Assembly (NCBI GenBank): GCA_958450365.1
Contig: CAUEEP010000758.1
Location: forward strand, 943,565 to 1,007,564
From: Mesorhabditis belari
Lineage: Eukaryota > Nematoda > Chromadorea > Rhabditida > Rhabditidae
Direction: 5' to 3'
Length of the DNA stretch: 64,000 nt
Below are positions 23,774 through 33,799 of the stretch, piece after piece; within the stretch, counting starts at the first letter, position 1, and each line of letters starts with the position of its first letter. A program made the translations under genes and the position numbers. Below the pieces are notes generated by a model that did no database searches, was not told the origin of the DNA, and saw only the letters and a list, made by a program, of their open reading frames with translations.

Positions 23774-24787
23774 ATGCCGTTAATTCCCATTCAAAAGACG
23801 TCAAATTCATATTATTGTGAAGATGATGAAGGAGATCATCCATCTCAACCATCCACATCACAAGCACTGCATTACGGTAGTGGATCCACGAGACGAGAAA
23901 GGATCGAGATGAGGGATTACGGTGGGGAGTACGGTAGAAGTTCCACACATGGGATCTCGAATCTCGGCTATGATGGCGAGGATTACGGTAGTTCGAGGCA
24001 AGCAGCAAAACGAGATTCAAAGAGATACGGTAGAGATTACGGTAGTCAAGCAGAAAAGGATTCCGGTCAACATGCGACAGATCAGGATTACGGTAGAAGA
24101 TCCAGACATTTGCGAGAAGACACGAAAAAGTACGAAACTCAGTCGATGGCAAAACAGGGGTCAAAAAAGCCGATCAGGGATTACGGTAATCCGTCTGTAG
24201 AACAAGATTACGGAAACCGATCCCGGGAATCATCAAATCGTCGTTCCGAATCCGAGGATAAAATCATAAAACATATCAAAAATCGTTTTCGTGCAACGAG
24301 TGCTCCGAGAGAAACTCTAAAATCAAAAAATCTTTCACTAATCATCAATCCATTAATGTCATCCAGTTATCACTCGATAAACAACAAAATAAAGCACTCT
24401 CAAGCAATTATTCGTGATAAAGAACGAACAACTAAACACGGTAAATTGACAATAAAAGTTCAATCAAGATCAAGATCGAGAAGCGAAAGTGAACCGTTTC
24501 AGCGGGAAACGAGTGAACCGAGATATGTCGAGTGGTCTGATTACGTGATGCGAAGTTATGAGCATTTACCCACTTTGGCCTATTCGACTTTTCACGAGTT
24601 TCGGAAGAAAGATGAGAAAATTCATTGTAAAATCACGATTTACGACAATTCCTGGTATTCAGAGCAGAAAGCTTTTGCTTTGGCGTTTATTATGAAATCA
24701 TCGGAAATGTATTTCACTGGTTCTGGTTTCGATGAGGATTTTGAGACGGATCATAGGGAAAGGTTTGAAGTTATTTCAAGCAAATAA
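23774..24787 (+). CDS. Intronless protein with DYG repeats and a basic/SR-like middle
   Basis: 337 aa, unrecognised. ATG 23774 is the first in-frame Met after a stop at 23744. Residues about 30-155 are a loose repeat of (D/R)YG(G/S/R) units, all encoded by GATTACGGTA or GAGTACGGTA. A basic segment follows (IKNRFRATSAPRETLKSKNL), then a short SR run (QSRSRSRSESE). The last 80 residues are globular-looking: SDYVMRSYEHLPTLAYSTF, KITIYDNSWYSEQKAFALA and MYFTGSGFDEDFETDHRE. There is no signal peptide or membrane segment. The lack of introns is odd beside its intron-rich neighbours. It may be a young gene or the last exon of a longer gene. The unc-93 start is 604 bp downstream. Confidence 0.65.
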   Translation: MPLIPIQKTSNSYYCEDDEGDHPSQPSTSQALHYGSGSTRRERIEMRDYGGEYGRSSTHGISNLGYDGEDYGSSRQAAKRDSKRYGRDYGSQAEKDSGQHATDQDYGRRSRHLREDTKKYETQSMAKQGSKKPIRDYGNPSVEQDYGNRSRESSNRRSESEDKIIKHIKNRFRATSAPRETLKSKNLSLIINPLMSSSYHSINNKIKHSQAIIRDKERTTKHGKLTIKVQSRSRSRSESEPFQRETSEPRYVEWSDYVMRSYEHLPTLAYSTFHEFRKKDEKIHCKITIYDNSWYSEQKAFALAFIMKSSEMYFTGSGFDEDFETDHRERFEVISSK

Positions 24788-25390
24788 ATGGTAATTAGGA
24801 AAATTGATTGATTTAATTAAATGATAATTAAATGGTAATTGTGTTCTTCGTGAGGAATGCCTTTTTGAAAAGATCGGTAATTTGAAAAAGTCACGGTAAT
24901 CTTTACTTAAAATTTTGTCCGCTTTACATGATTTTTTGATCCCATTCGATTCATAGTCCTATCTTTCCCACAATCCCTTCTGACCGCCATGGCCGAGTGG
25001 TTAGGAGTCTTGCCTCCTAGTCGGGAGATCAAAGGTTCGATCCCAGCAGTTGAAAAATTCATATCTTTTTGCCTTTTTTCTTCTTTCCTATATAAAGAGG
25101 GTTTTTTTTTCTTTGCAACATCTTTAAGGTTGTGTGTTGAATTGTATTTATTTGTGTCACATTATTGATACTGAATAAATGTATACTTTCATCGAGAGAT
25201 GAAAGGCTCCTTCCAGGCTCCTTTATTAAGTGAATCGGACAAAAACTGAATTTCCTTAACTGAACTGATTACGGTCCTTAACTGAACTGATTACGGCTTT
25301 TCCAAAGTTACCGTTTTTTCAAAAACCCATTCACTCACGAACACTCGGGCTTTCACAATCCCCATTTTTCTCTCACTACCTAGAGAGCAG
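24788..25390. other. Spacer before unc-93
   Basis: It contains AATTAAATGATAATTAAATGG near-repeats, a degenerate tRNA-like sequence (24982-25052), and two copies of CTTAACTGAACTGATTACGG at 25256-25294 just before the first unc-93 exon. The likely unc-93 promoter or leader lies here. Confidence 0.5.
24982..25052 (+). pseudogene. tRNA-like sequence, degenerate
   Basis: It shares CATGGCCGAGTGGTTAG with the tRNA-like sequence at 19346. It has a GGTTCGATCCC B box and a CTCCTAG loop that could be an Arg(CCU)-type anticodon, but the T stem does not pair and the anticodon stem is mostly G-U. Most likely a pseudogene or tRNA-derived repeat. Confidence 0.5.
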
Positions 25391-28300
25391 ATGGTAAAAT
25401 CCAATGGTTCAGTGTTCAAATCAAAAAACAATTGCAAAGCCTCATTCAGATCTCCCGCTATCGATACTTTTCGCAAAGTTGGTCGGAGTTTTTTCGAGAA
25501 AATCGGTTTGGTTGCCAAGCGAAGGGATCTCGTTCATGAAACAGCGCCGGCTGATGAGTTGCCCGGTGAGTTCTAAAATAGTTGTTCTAAAAAATTATTA
25601 CAACTAATTCCTAGATGCAAATCACTTTTCAGAATACCCACTCGATGACTTTTGCAAAAGGCCAATCGAATTTTTTCATGAGGAGAAAAAGTTTTCGTTT
25701 GATGATTTGCTATCGGCGAAAGAAAAAGAAGAATTAAAGCCACAAGGAGAAAAATGGTGAGAAGGAGGGAATGGAGAGATCGTATTTTGTCGTATTTTAT
25801 CGTATTTTGATCGTTTTTATCGTATTTTGACAGTTCGTATCTGTTTCGTGGTGCAAGTTTGGAGGAATTGGGTGAATTCCCGTCGGATCTTCAGCCTGAA
25901 TATGAATATGATCCGTATTGTCCGGTGCACGGGAGTCGACGGAGACTCAAAAGGAGAAAAGTTTCTTTTCTAAACTTGAATCTAGTTGAAAATTGAAAAT
26001 TGCTCCTTTTAGGATAAACTGATCACGATGCAAACACTGATGAGCAGTGTTGACAATGCAGACTCGGCAGATCGATTACCTAGCTATATTTACAGGTTGA
26101 AAATAAAGCTGCCTACTTTAATGTGTTCGTTTTAGTCAAGACTTTATTGCGAAAATCATCCGAAAGCAGAAACGATTGCAAATGAGCGGTGACGAGAAAA
26201 GGAGAGCCGACAAGATTATGCAGAAAATAAAGGTAATTAGTGATTTAGGTAATTAGTGATTTAGGCTCCAAGCTAGCTTGGATTTGGTTTTGATTTTTGT
26301 TTACTTTGCCTTTTCTAGCTGTCACGGGGAGAGGTGACACTTTTTGTATGAGTACACATAAAAAAAGGCCATTGAAATCTTGAAGTAATTTTTTTGGTTA
26401 AAACTATAAACGATCTTTAGTCAAATCTCTGGACAATCTCGTTGGCTTTCCTCTTTTTGTTCACCGCATTTCATGGGTTGCAAAATTTGCAAACATCGGT
26501 CAACGATCATTTGGGTGGAGACAGTTTGATGTGGGTTGGGAATAGAAGAGTTTGTTCTCCTCATGAATTATGTTTTCTAACAGTTTGATGACAGTTTGAT
26601 GTGGGTTGATCTTGGGAATAGAAGAGTGTGTTCTCCATGAATTATGTTTTCTAACAGTTTGATGTGGGCTGATGTGGGTTGATGTTGGGATTAGAAGAGT
26701 GTGTTCCCCACAAATTATGTTTTCTAAAAGGTGCACGCGCACAAAGAAAAAGCTATTTCAGTCTCTCAAAAGCTAATCTCTCAGTTTATAAATCTAATTC
26801 TAAATCTAATCTAATTCATTTTTTGGCGAAAATCAAATTTCTTTAGCCTTTTCCTTCAATCTTTCTTTAAACCATAGCAATTAACCCGAAAATTTCTTAA
26901 AATATCAGAAATATACCGAAAAAAATTGTCCTTTGAACGTCGTTCGTGTTCTTCTCCTTTTGTTAACCATATTTTTCGATTTTTTGTTGTTTCTAAAATA
27001 TTACTGTAGGATTTGCGTTAAGCTTACGGTAGGATTACTGCAGGGTATGGACTATGTATACCGTAAATACTGTAATAGTACCCTCACCCCCCTCGTACAG
27101 TCGCGTAGTCGCAAAAGTTTTTTAGTATTTCATTTTTTTCAAAGCGTCCGTACTTTCAAAAAATAGCTGAAATTCAGGGCTATTTTTTGATACCTAAGCG
27201 CGCATTGTAGCATAAACCAGTGTCGAGAAAAACTCGTTCAAAGCTAGACTACGCACCGTCATTATGGGGTGGGGTACCATTACAGTATTTACGGTATTTG
27301 TTTAAAGCATAAAATTTCGATAGAGATCGAAAAAGAACAAAAATAACTAGAAAATGTAAAGTTAATCTGCAAAATTTGTAATGTAATGAAATGAAAATGA
27401 AAAATTTTTTTGCAGCTTTAGAAAAGAGCGCGTTTTAGAAAACCCGTTTAGAAATGAGCACATTTTAGGGGGTAGGCTAGTTTCCGCGACTTTTTTTGCG
27501 CAACAGGGTTATTTGCGCAACTGGGTCGTTTGCGCAACTCGCCATAACTTTTTTCTAAGTCAGCCAATCTTTATGCTTTTAGTTTCATTTTGTAGATCTC
27601 AATAAGTGCAACAAAATGAAACTAAAAGATTGGTCCAGTTAGAAGAAAGTTATGACGAGTTGCGCAAACGACCCAGTTGCGCAAATGACCTTGTTGCGCA
27701 AAAAAAAATTGCGGAGACTAGCCTACCCCGATTTTAGAAAACATGCTTTGAATGATTTGATTTGAATGATTTGTTTTGTTTCTTAGAAGCACACTCTAGT
27801 TAAGGCTGATAAGATCAAAATCGTAGTGTCAAAACTTTTCTTTTACATTTTCTAAACGATTTTAGGGCTCACTACGTCTCGTTGGCGATTTCCTCACTTT
27901 TCGTGCCGTCATTCATGATCGATCGTCTTGGATGTAAACAAACGTTGATCATTTCGATGTCCATTTACACTCTCTACATATTCACGAATTTCTTGCCGAG
28001 GTTTCGAAAAAAGATGAGACAATTTACAATGCGATATAGATATTATTCGCTTATTCCATCATCGATTCTCGCTGGAATTGCTGGCTCATGTCTTTGGGGA
28101 GCAAAATGTGCGTACATTACCGAGTGCGGAATGAGATATGCACGATTGAATGTTGAAGCGCCGAATACAGTCATTGTCAGGTCAAATGCGAACAAATTTC
28201 ATTTATAACAATAAAAGAAACCAAAGAAATCAATTTCCATTTGAAATAAGCGTTTTATCGTTTTTTGTTTCTTCAAATAAGCATTCAAAAAAGAGATTTG

Positions 28301-31300
28301 AAATAAAGCTAATTGAGTTTACCAGAAGATGCGCGTTTTCTCTAGCACAAAGCACAGGTTGATTGATAGTTTGCTTGAAGAAGTTTGCTTGAACTATCGG
28401 GGGAAATTACTGTAACTTGGTAACTTCACAGGTTTACAGATTTTTCGGCTATTTTTTCATGATCGTACATTTGGGGCAAGTATCCGGGAATCTTATCTCA
28501 TCGTATATTCTCGAAGCGGCCATTGGTTTCGTTCCACCGCACGATCAAGTCATTGACACGTGAGTTCTAAATTTATTAAGAGAATTGATTAAATATTATT
28601 TTTCAGTTGTGGTCACAGTTACCCGAAAAACTTCAGTGAATTGTCGGAGCGAGCGGCGCTGAATCTTCTAAGGCCACCACAATCGGCGATCGTTTCGGTG
28701 AGGCGCCTTTTTTTTGGTGTAAAGCTGTCTATAAAGAGAGGAAAGGTTATTAATATCAAACTCGAGATAAGAATGCAACTATTTTACTTTTTTATCTAGT
28801 TTAATTCTTATATTCTTGTGGATCTAGGGCCAGGCTGACCAAGAAGAACAGAGATCAAGTTCTAAGGGTTTAACTTGGCTTACAGTCAAATCCGGTTGGA
28901 AAATCCCGACAGGATTACGGTATTTAGTCCAGAATCGATACTCAGTCTAGATTAGCTGGATTACGGTATTTAGTCTAGAATGAATATTCAGTCTAGATTA
29001 GCTGGAATAGGGTATTTAATCTAGATTAAGTTATTCAGTCTAGATTGGCAGGATTACGGTATTTAGTCCATCATCGGTACTCAGTCTAGATTAGCTGGAT
29101 TACCAATCTAAGTCGATGATTTTAAACTAGCTGGTATCATCAATAAAGCCAAGCTTGGCCCTGGGAAATGGTTTTGATATCATAGATCTTATTCAACCAA
29201 GTTAAATTCTTTAAGATAAAGTTTCGACTCCTAAAAGATCTATAAATCCAACTTTTAAGAAAACAAAAACGAAACAAAACAAAAGAAACAAAGCAAGCAA
29301 AACAAGCAAAACAAACAAAAACTATTACGAGAAATAAACGGCTGAAAGTCCCATTCAACTTTCTAGAGACAACAATTTTCCAGGTTTGCGCTGCCTATCT
29401 CGGTTGTGCGATGGTTGCGGTAATGATTGTGGCAATGTTTCTGAACGCGTTGCACAAGGATACGATTAATCGGTAAAATTTGAAATCTTAATATAAGAAT
29501 GTCTTAACATTAATAATATAAGAAATCTTAAGATAAGAATAAACCAAAAAAACTCTCAGCTATCCATCGAAAAAGAACGTAAAAAGAAAAGAATTTCAGA
29601 ACGAAAAAGCCGCAATTCAACGCGCAAATTTTGAAACTCTCGCTGAAGAACTTCGCGAATGTGAAAGTAATCAAAAACATTTCTTTTCATCAAAACAAAT
29701 GTTTAGGTGTTGTTGTTGATTCCATTGACAATATTCAACGGACTCGAGCAAGCGTTTGTTGTTGGAGTCTACACAAAAGTGAGTTCGAGAGATTGGTTGG
29801 GTAAATGAACCGATAAAAGTGATTCAATCGAAAGCAATCACTTCAGTAATCAATTGTAGAAATTGTAGAAATGAGCCAACAAATAAATGATCATATTTAA
29901 GTGACTGATTGGGTAAATGAACCAGTCAATGGAGTTCCAAGCAGTTGAGCAAATAAGTTCGATATTGGTTGGGTAAATGAACCGATAAAAGTGATTCAAT
30001 CGAAAGCAATCACTTCAGTAATCAATTGTAGAAATTGTAGAAATCAGCCAACAAATAAATGATCATATTTAAGTGACTGATTAGATAAATGAACCAGTTA
30101 ATGGAATTTCAAGCAGTTGAGCAAATAAGTTCGATATTGGTTGGGTAAATGAACCGATAAAAGTGATTCAATCAGTGATTTAACCGAAAGCAAATAAGTC
30201 AATCAATTAAACTGTTAAGTAAAGTAATTACTTGGGTAATTGATTCAACAAATGTAAATCACTTTTAGTCATTTGTTGGTTGTGGTTTGGGCATCTCGCA
30301 GATCGGTTTCGTCATGACGGCTTTTGGCGTAACAGATGCGATTTGCTCGCTCGTTTTTGGTGAGCAATCAGCTCTAAAACGTTTTCTAAAATGTGCAAAG
30401 CTACCGTAATCTTGTCTCTAATAGAAAACCAAAGTAGTACGATAGTTTCGAAAGTTGTCACGTTTTAGAAAACTCTAAAGGAGCACACTCTAAGGTTATC
30501 GGACATTTGATACGCGAACCCTTTTGCCATTGGCCAACTTTAAGCTCAAATATCTTGATGTTGAGCTGTCCAATTTATAAATTATTGATATCATTAGATG
30601 CGCCAAGTCTTTCTCTATCGATTGGTACAAAAACTATTTCAATTGGACAGCCGAACACCAAGAGATTCGAGCTCAAAGTTGGATTGTCAATAACGGAGCG
30701 GACATTTGACACGCTTCGCGGCCTTTGCCAGTGGCCCGGTGTTGGGCTGTCCAATTGAAATAGTTTTTGTACCAATCGATAGAGAAAGACTTGGCGCATC
30801 CAATGATATCAAGAATATTTCAATTGAACAGCCGTACACCAAAGTATTTGGGCTTAAAGTTGGATTATCAATGGGAAAGGGGGCGAGGTATCAAATGTCC
30901 CATAATGCACTCTAGTTTTAAGGGTAAATGAAGCGTTACGGTAATCGGAGCACTTTTTCTATTCTAAATTTTAAAAGCAATACCAATAATTATTCATAAA
31001 ATAGTTTTCAGGTCCTCTAATTAAACTCTTCGGTCGAACACCGCTTTTCGTTTTCGGTGCCGTGATCAACATGCTCATGATTGTCACGTTAGCGGTTTGT
31101 TTAAGATAAGAATGAAGTATTTAAAATAGATATTAAGTTATCTAAAGCTATTACTTATCTAAAGCTATTATTCTTTTTCAAGAACCAATTCAGATCTGGT
31201 CGCTAAACCCAACGGATTCCCTCGTTTTCTATGTGATCGCCGGCGTTTGGGGGATGGCTGACGGGGTTTGGAATACACAGATAAATGGTTGGTGCAAGGA

Positions 31301-32699
31301 ATTTCAATAAAATTCTATTAGTTTAATCTATTAGCTATCCAGGAGATTTTGGAGATTTTGGGATTTTGGAGATTTGAATATCGTTTCATATTTCTTTATC
31401 CACCCCCAAAAAAGAGGTTTTATGGAGAATTATTTTATTTGTTGTTAATGCTAAATAAATGTTGATTTTCAAAGTTCCTAAGGGTGGATAAAGAAATGTG
31501 AAACGGTCGCAGAATCTTCTTTCTTAGTTTTTTTTTGTTGAGAAAATCCAGTAACCCAAAAACGGTGTTTTTAGGGTTTTACAATATGGCCGAAAGGCCT
31601 TGCAAAAGAAAATAGCTCGATATCTCCACCCATTCTCCATAAAACCTCTTTTTGGGGGGTGGATAAAGAAATATGAAACGGACTGTAGATTAAGCACTAA
31701 GTGTAGAAGAGATTTGCAAAAGTCTCTTCTACACTAATTAGAAGAGACATTCTTCTAGCTACAGTCTCTGAATATCTTAAAATACTCAATATTGATATCT
31801 CCAGTTATTTGAATCCTTTCAGGTTTTTGGGTGGCTTTGGTCGGTCGTCAATCGTTGGATCTCGCGTTTGCGAATTATCGCTTCTGGGAGAGTCTCGGGA
31901 TTGCGCTCGGATTTCTTTTGTTAAGAGTTGGTCACTGTAAAAGTGTCGATTACCTTATAGTAACTAGTAAAGGGTACTGTAAACGTCTATAGTAACTGGG
32001 TTATTGTAGACTTTACTCTATAGAAGCTCTATAGATGCTCTATAGAGACTTGAGACTTTACTCTATAGATGCTCTATAGAGACTTTACTCTATAGATGCT
32101 CTATAGAGACTTTACTCTATAAGGTTATGTAAAAGAGTGCTGCAGAGTTATTGTAAGGGATTTCTGTGAGCGATATCATAGGATTGTGTTACCGTAATTT
32201 GTTTTTCTTTTCCAGTTCACGAGCGTTCAGGAGTTTTTATGGATTTCGATCAGTGTGCTCTTGTTGGGTATTTGTGGTTACATTTGCATTGAGTTGTACG
32301 ATTTGATAATTGTAAGTGAATTGGTCAAAAATTGCAAACACTGATTACTCAGAGCTACTTGAATATGGAGAAATTGATGGAAATGATTTGCATTTGGAGA
32401 AGGAAGCCATTGCCCACACAAGAGCCGACATCGATGCAAGTATCACTGCTCAGCTCGACACCGGTATGAGGAAAAAGTCACCGATTTCCTAGAAAACGAT
32501 TCCGATTCAAGGCCTTAGGGTAAATAAGGGTTAACAAGGGTTACCGACAAGGTTACAGTACGTACAGTTACCCTATGAACGTTTGCAATCTTGCAATTTG
32601 TTGTTAAATGTGACAAAAAGTAGATTACAGATGGCCACATCAGCAACTCAACCAACCTCAATGCTCACATCAACGACGACGAATCCAGAAACGATTTAG
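25391..32699 (+). CDS. unc-93: UNC-93 family membrane protein (unc-93 orthologue)
   Basis: A multi-pass membrane protein of the major-facilitator fold; in C. elegans UNC-93 is a regulatory subunit of the SUP-9 two-pore potassium channel in muscle. Five hydrophilic exons (25391-26233: about 210 residues including CPVHGSRRRLKRRK) precede TM1 at 26421 (SNLWTISLAFLFLFTAFHGL, then QNLQTSVND). The next exon (27866) reads SLAISSLFVPSFMIDRLGCK. Later exons carry WGAKCAYITE, FFGYFFMIVHLGQVSGN, PLTIFNGLEQAFVVGVYTK, GPLIKLFGRTPLFVFGAVIN, GVWGMADGVWNTQINGFWVA and ALVGRQSLDLAFANYRFWES. The Ser/Thr-rich C-terminus stops at 32697-32699. The GTGGGT donor at 26527 gives the frame GGDSLMAHYVSLAIS, which fits the family. 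Introns contain at least two MITEs, two foldbacks and several tandem repeats. Confidence 0.93.
26515..26735. repeat. Tandem copies of the unc-93 exon end and 5' splice site
   Basis: GACAGTTTGATGTGGGTTGG, the end of the TM1 exon plus its donor, is repeated about three times. Each copy is followed by GGGAATAGAAGAGTGTGTTC and CATGAATTATGTTTTCTAA with small changes. Each copy therefore contains another potential GTGGGT donor. Confidence 0.85.
27059..27296. repeat. Foldback family D (TACCGTAAATACTG ends), copy 1
   Basis: Ends TACCGTAAATACTGTAATAG and TACAGTATTTACGGTA, inside the first long unc-93 intron. Internal arms carry CTAAAACTTTTGCGACTACG-like and GTTCAAAGCTAGACTACG blocks. It is inverted relative to the copies at 44563 and 55545. 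Confidence 0.85.
27469..27730. repeat. Foldback element family A, copy 3
   Basis: GGGGTAGGCTAGTTTCCGCG ... GCGGAGACTAGCCTACCCCG. It lies in the same unc-93 intron as a family D element. The direct repeat ATTTTAG flanks it (27462-27468 and 27731-27737), a possible target duplication. Confidence 0.85.
28905..29115. repeat. Tandem array with GGATTACGGTATTTAGTC
   Basis: Four to five diverged copies of a unit of about 45 bp containing GCTGGATTACGGTATTTAGT, then CTAGAATCGATACTCAGTCTAG. It lies in an unc-93 intron and again contains the TTACGGTA motif. Confidence 0.85.
29790..30190. repeat. Tandem duplication of about 170 bp in an unc-93 intron
   Basis: GGTTGGGTAAATGAACCGAT, followed by GTGATTCAATCGAAAGCAAT and CAGCCAACAAATAAATGATC-type sequence, occurs two full times plus a partial third, with few differences. 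Confidence 0.9.
30498..30905. repeat. Foldback element in an unc-93 intron
   Basis: The inner arms GCGCCAAGTCTTTCTCTATC and GATAGAGAAAGACTTGGCGC are perfect inverses, as are AACTATTTCAATTGGACAGC and GCTGTCCAATTGAAATAGTT. Outer arms with GGACATTTGATACGC / TATCAAATGTCC are imperfect. The overall layout is a double palindrome. Confidence 0.8.
31384..31681. repeat. Foldback element in an unc-93 intron
   Basis: GTTTCATATTTCTTTATCCA and TGGATAAAGAAATATGAAAC are terminal inverses; the arms extend through CCCCAAAAAAGAGGTTTTAT and ATAAAACCTCTTTTTGGGGG. An extra internal copy of the right end (GGATAAAGAAATGTGAAACG) lies near 31486. Confidence 0.85.
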
Positions 32700-33013
32700 A
32701 AAAAAAAGAATTCTGTTCACTTGTATTTATTGTTGATAAAGTCTTCTAAAAGAGACCAATTTGGAGAAATTTCAGAAACTAAAACAATCCAATAGAACAA
32801 TCAACTAACAAGGGAATGTCAACCGGGTGTGATGGTTAAATGACACGGACCATATACTATTTGACGCAGAATTTTGCGCTGATTCCAAATCTGCTTTCCG
32901 TTTTTGTAACGCAGCACTCTGTCAAAAGTTATAAGCGTTCAAAGTTTTGTATGGAATTTTAAAAATCATCCCTCGATTTATAGGCAGATTTCCCAGAGTG
33001 TTTAAGAAGAAGT

Positions 33014-33253
33014 GTTGTGCGGAAGGTTCTTTGCGCAACTGGGTCATTTGCGCAACTCGGCATAACTTTCTTTTAATTGGACCAATCTTTATGATTTTGC
33101 TTTCATTTTGTAGATCTCAATAAGTGCAACAAAATGAAACAAAAATCATAAAGATTGGTCCAGTTAGAAGAAAGTTATGGCGAGTTGCGCAAAGAAATTT
33201 GCGGAAACTAGCCTACCCCTAGAATGCTGTTCCCCAGTAGAAAACCTGCCTGG
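33014..33253. repeat. Foldback element family A, copy 4, with accessory block
   Basis: Arms with TTTGCGCAACTCGGCATAAC and GTTATGGCGAGTTGCGCAAA and right end AAACTAGCCTACCCC. The adjoining block TAGAATGCTGTTCCCCAGTA ... CCTGCC is the inverse of one inside copy 1 (4024-4056), so it belongs to a longer version of the element. Confidence 0.8.
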
Positions 33254-33771
33254 TATATCCATCGATTTGCACGATTTATTACCGTAATTTTTAAAAGTTG
33301 CAAGCTCTTTTCTAGTTTTGATAATTGACAGTATCTATTTGGCACAATGTAAATCCTTGTAAAGTAGGTAATTGGCTGAAATCTGGCATTTCACGAAAGA
33401 ATTGCAAAGAATTGAGCCAACGGCACCGAGAGAATTACCAATGAAACGGTAGATCTCAATCAAAAACAGCATTCTTTTTTTAAAAAAATACCAAGTGCCT
33501 TTTCATTGCATAACATTCGTTTGTCTAGTCCGATTGTACTTCGTTGCGCCTCTTTTGTGTGGACAAAAGGGATACGCCAACATACAATGAAATTCGAGAC
33601 ACGCCAGAGTTTCTCCCCGTCATTTGGCCATCCCCGTACTCACTCCCTTGATTAAAATCATCATTTTGTCAGCTGATTTAAAAAAACCATCGAAATAGAT
33701 CTTGCCTTGTTTTTTCATTTTAACTTTATCCCATTCTTTTATCTTTGAAAACAATTTATTATTTAGAACCG

Positions 33772-33795
33772 ATGCGAAGGGCTCGATGCCTGTGA
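33772..33795 (+). promoter_or_regulatory. Eight-codon upstream ORF in the ING gene leader
   Basis: ATG CGA AGG GCT CGA TGC CTG TGA ends four bases before the main ATG at 33800. It lies downstream of the TTATTTAG acceptor at 33766, so the mature mRNA would carry it. This arrangement can reduce initiation at the main start. Confidence 0.5.
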
Positions 33796-33799
33796 CAAA

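Larger units (their letters stand above)
32700..33799. other. Spacer between unc-93 and the ING-family gene
   Basis: It contains the unc-93 3' end, family A copy 4 (33014-33253) and the ING gene's leader with a short upstream ORF (33772-33795). Nothing else recognised. Confidence 0.5.

Noticed and set aside
24982..25052. Functional tRNA-Arg(CCU)
   Set aside because: Acceptor and T stems do not pair properly and the anticodon stem is mostly G-U, so it was kept as a tRNA-like pseudogene.
26312..26351. An alternative last exon after 26233 (LSRGEVTLFV then stop), which would end the 25391 gene early
   Set aside because: The exon at 26421 is in the same phase and gives the UNC-93 first membrane segment, so the hydrophilic exons are the unc-93 N-terminus. 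An alternative short isoform cannot be excluded.
32880..33260. Possible coding exon between unc-93 and the ING gene
   Set aside because: The sequence is a foldback element (family A) with terminal repeats and no coding composition.
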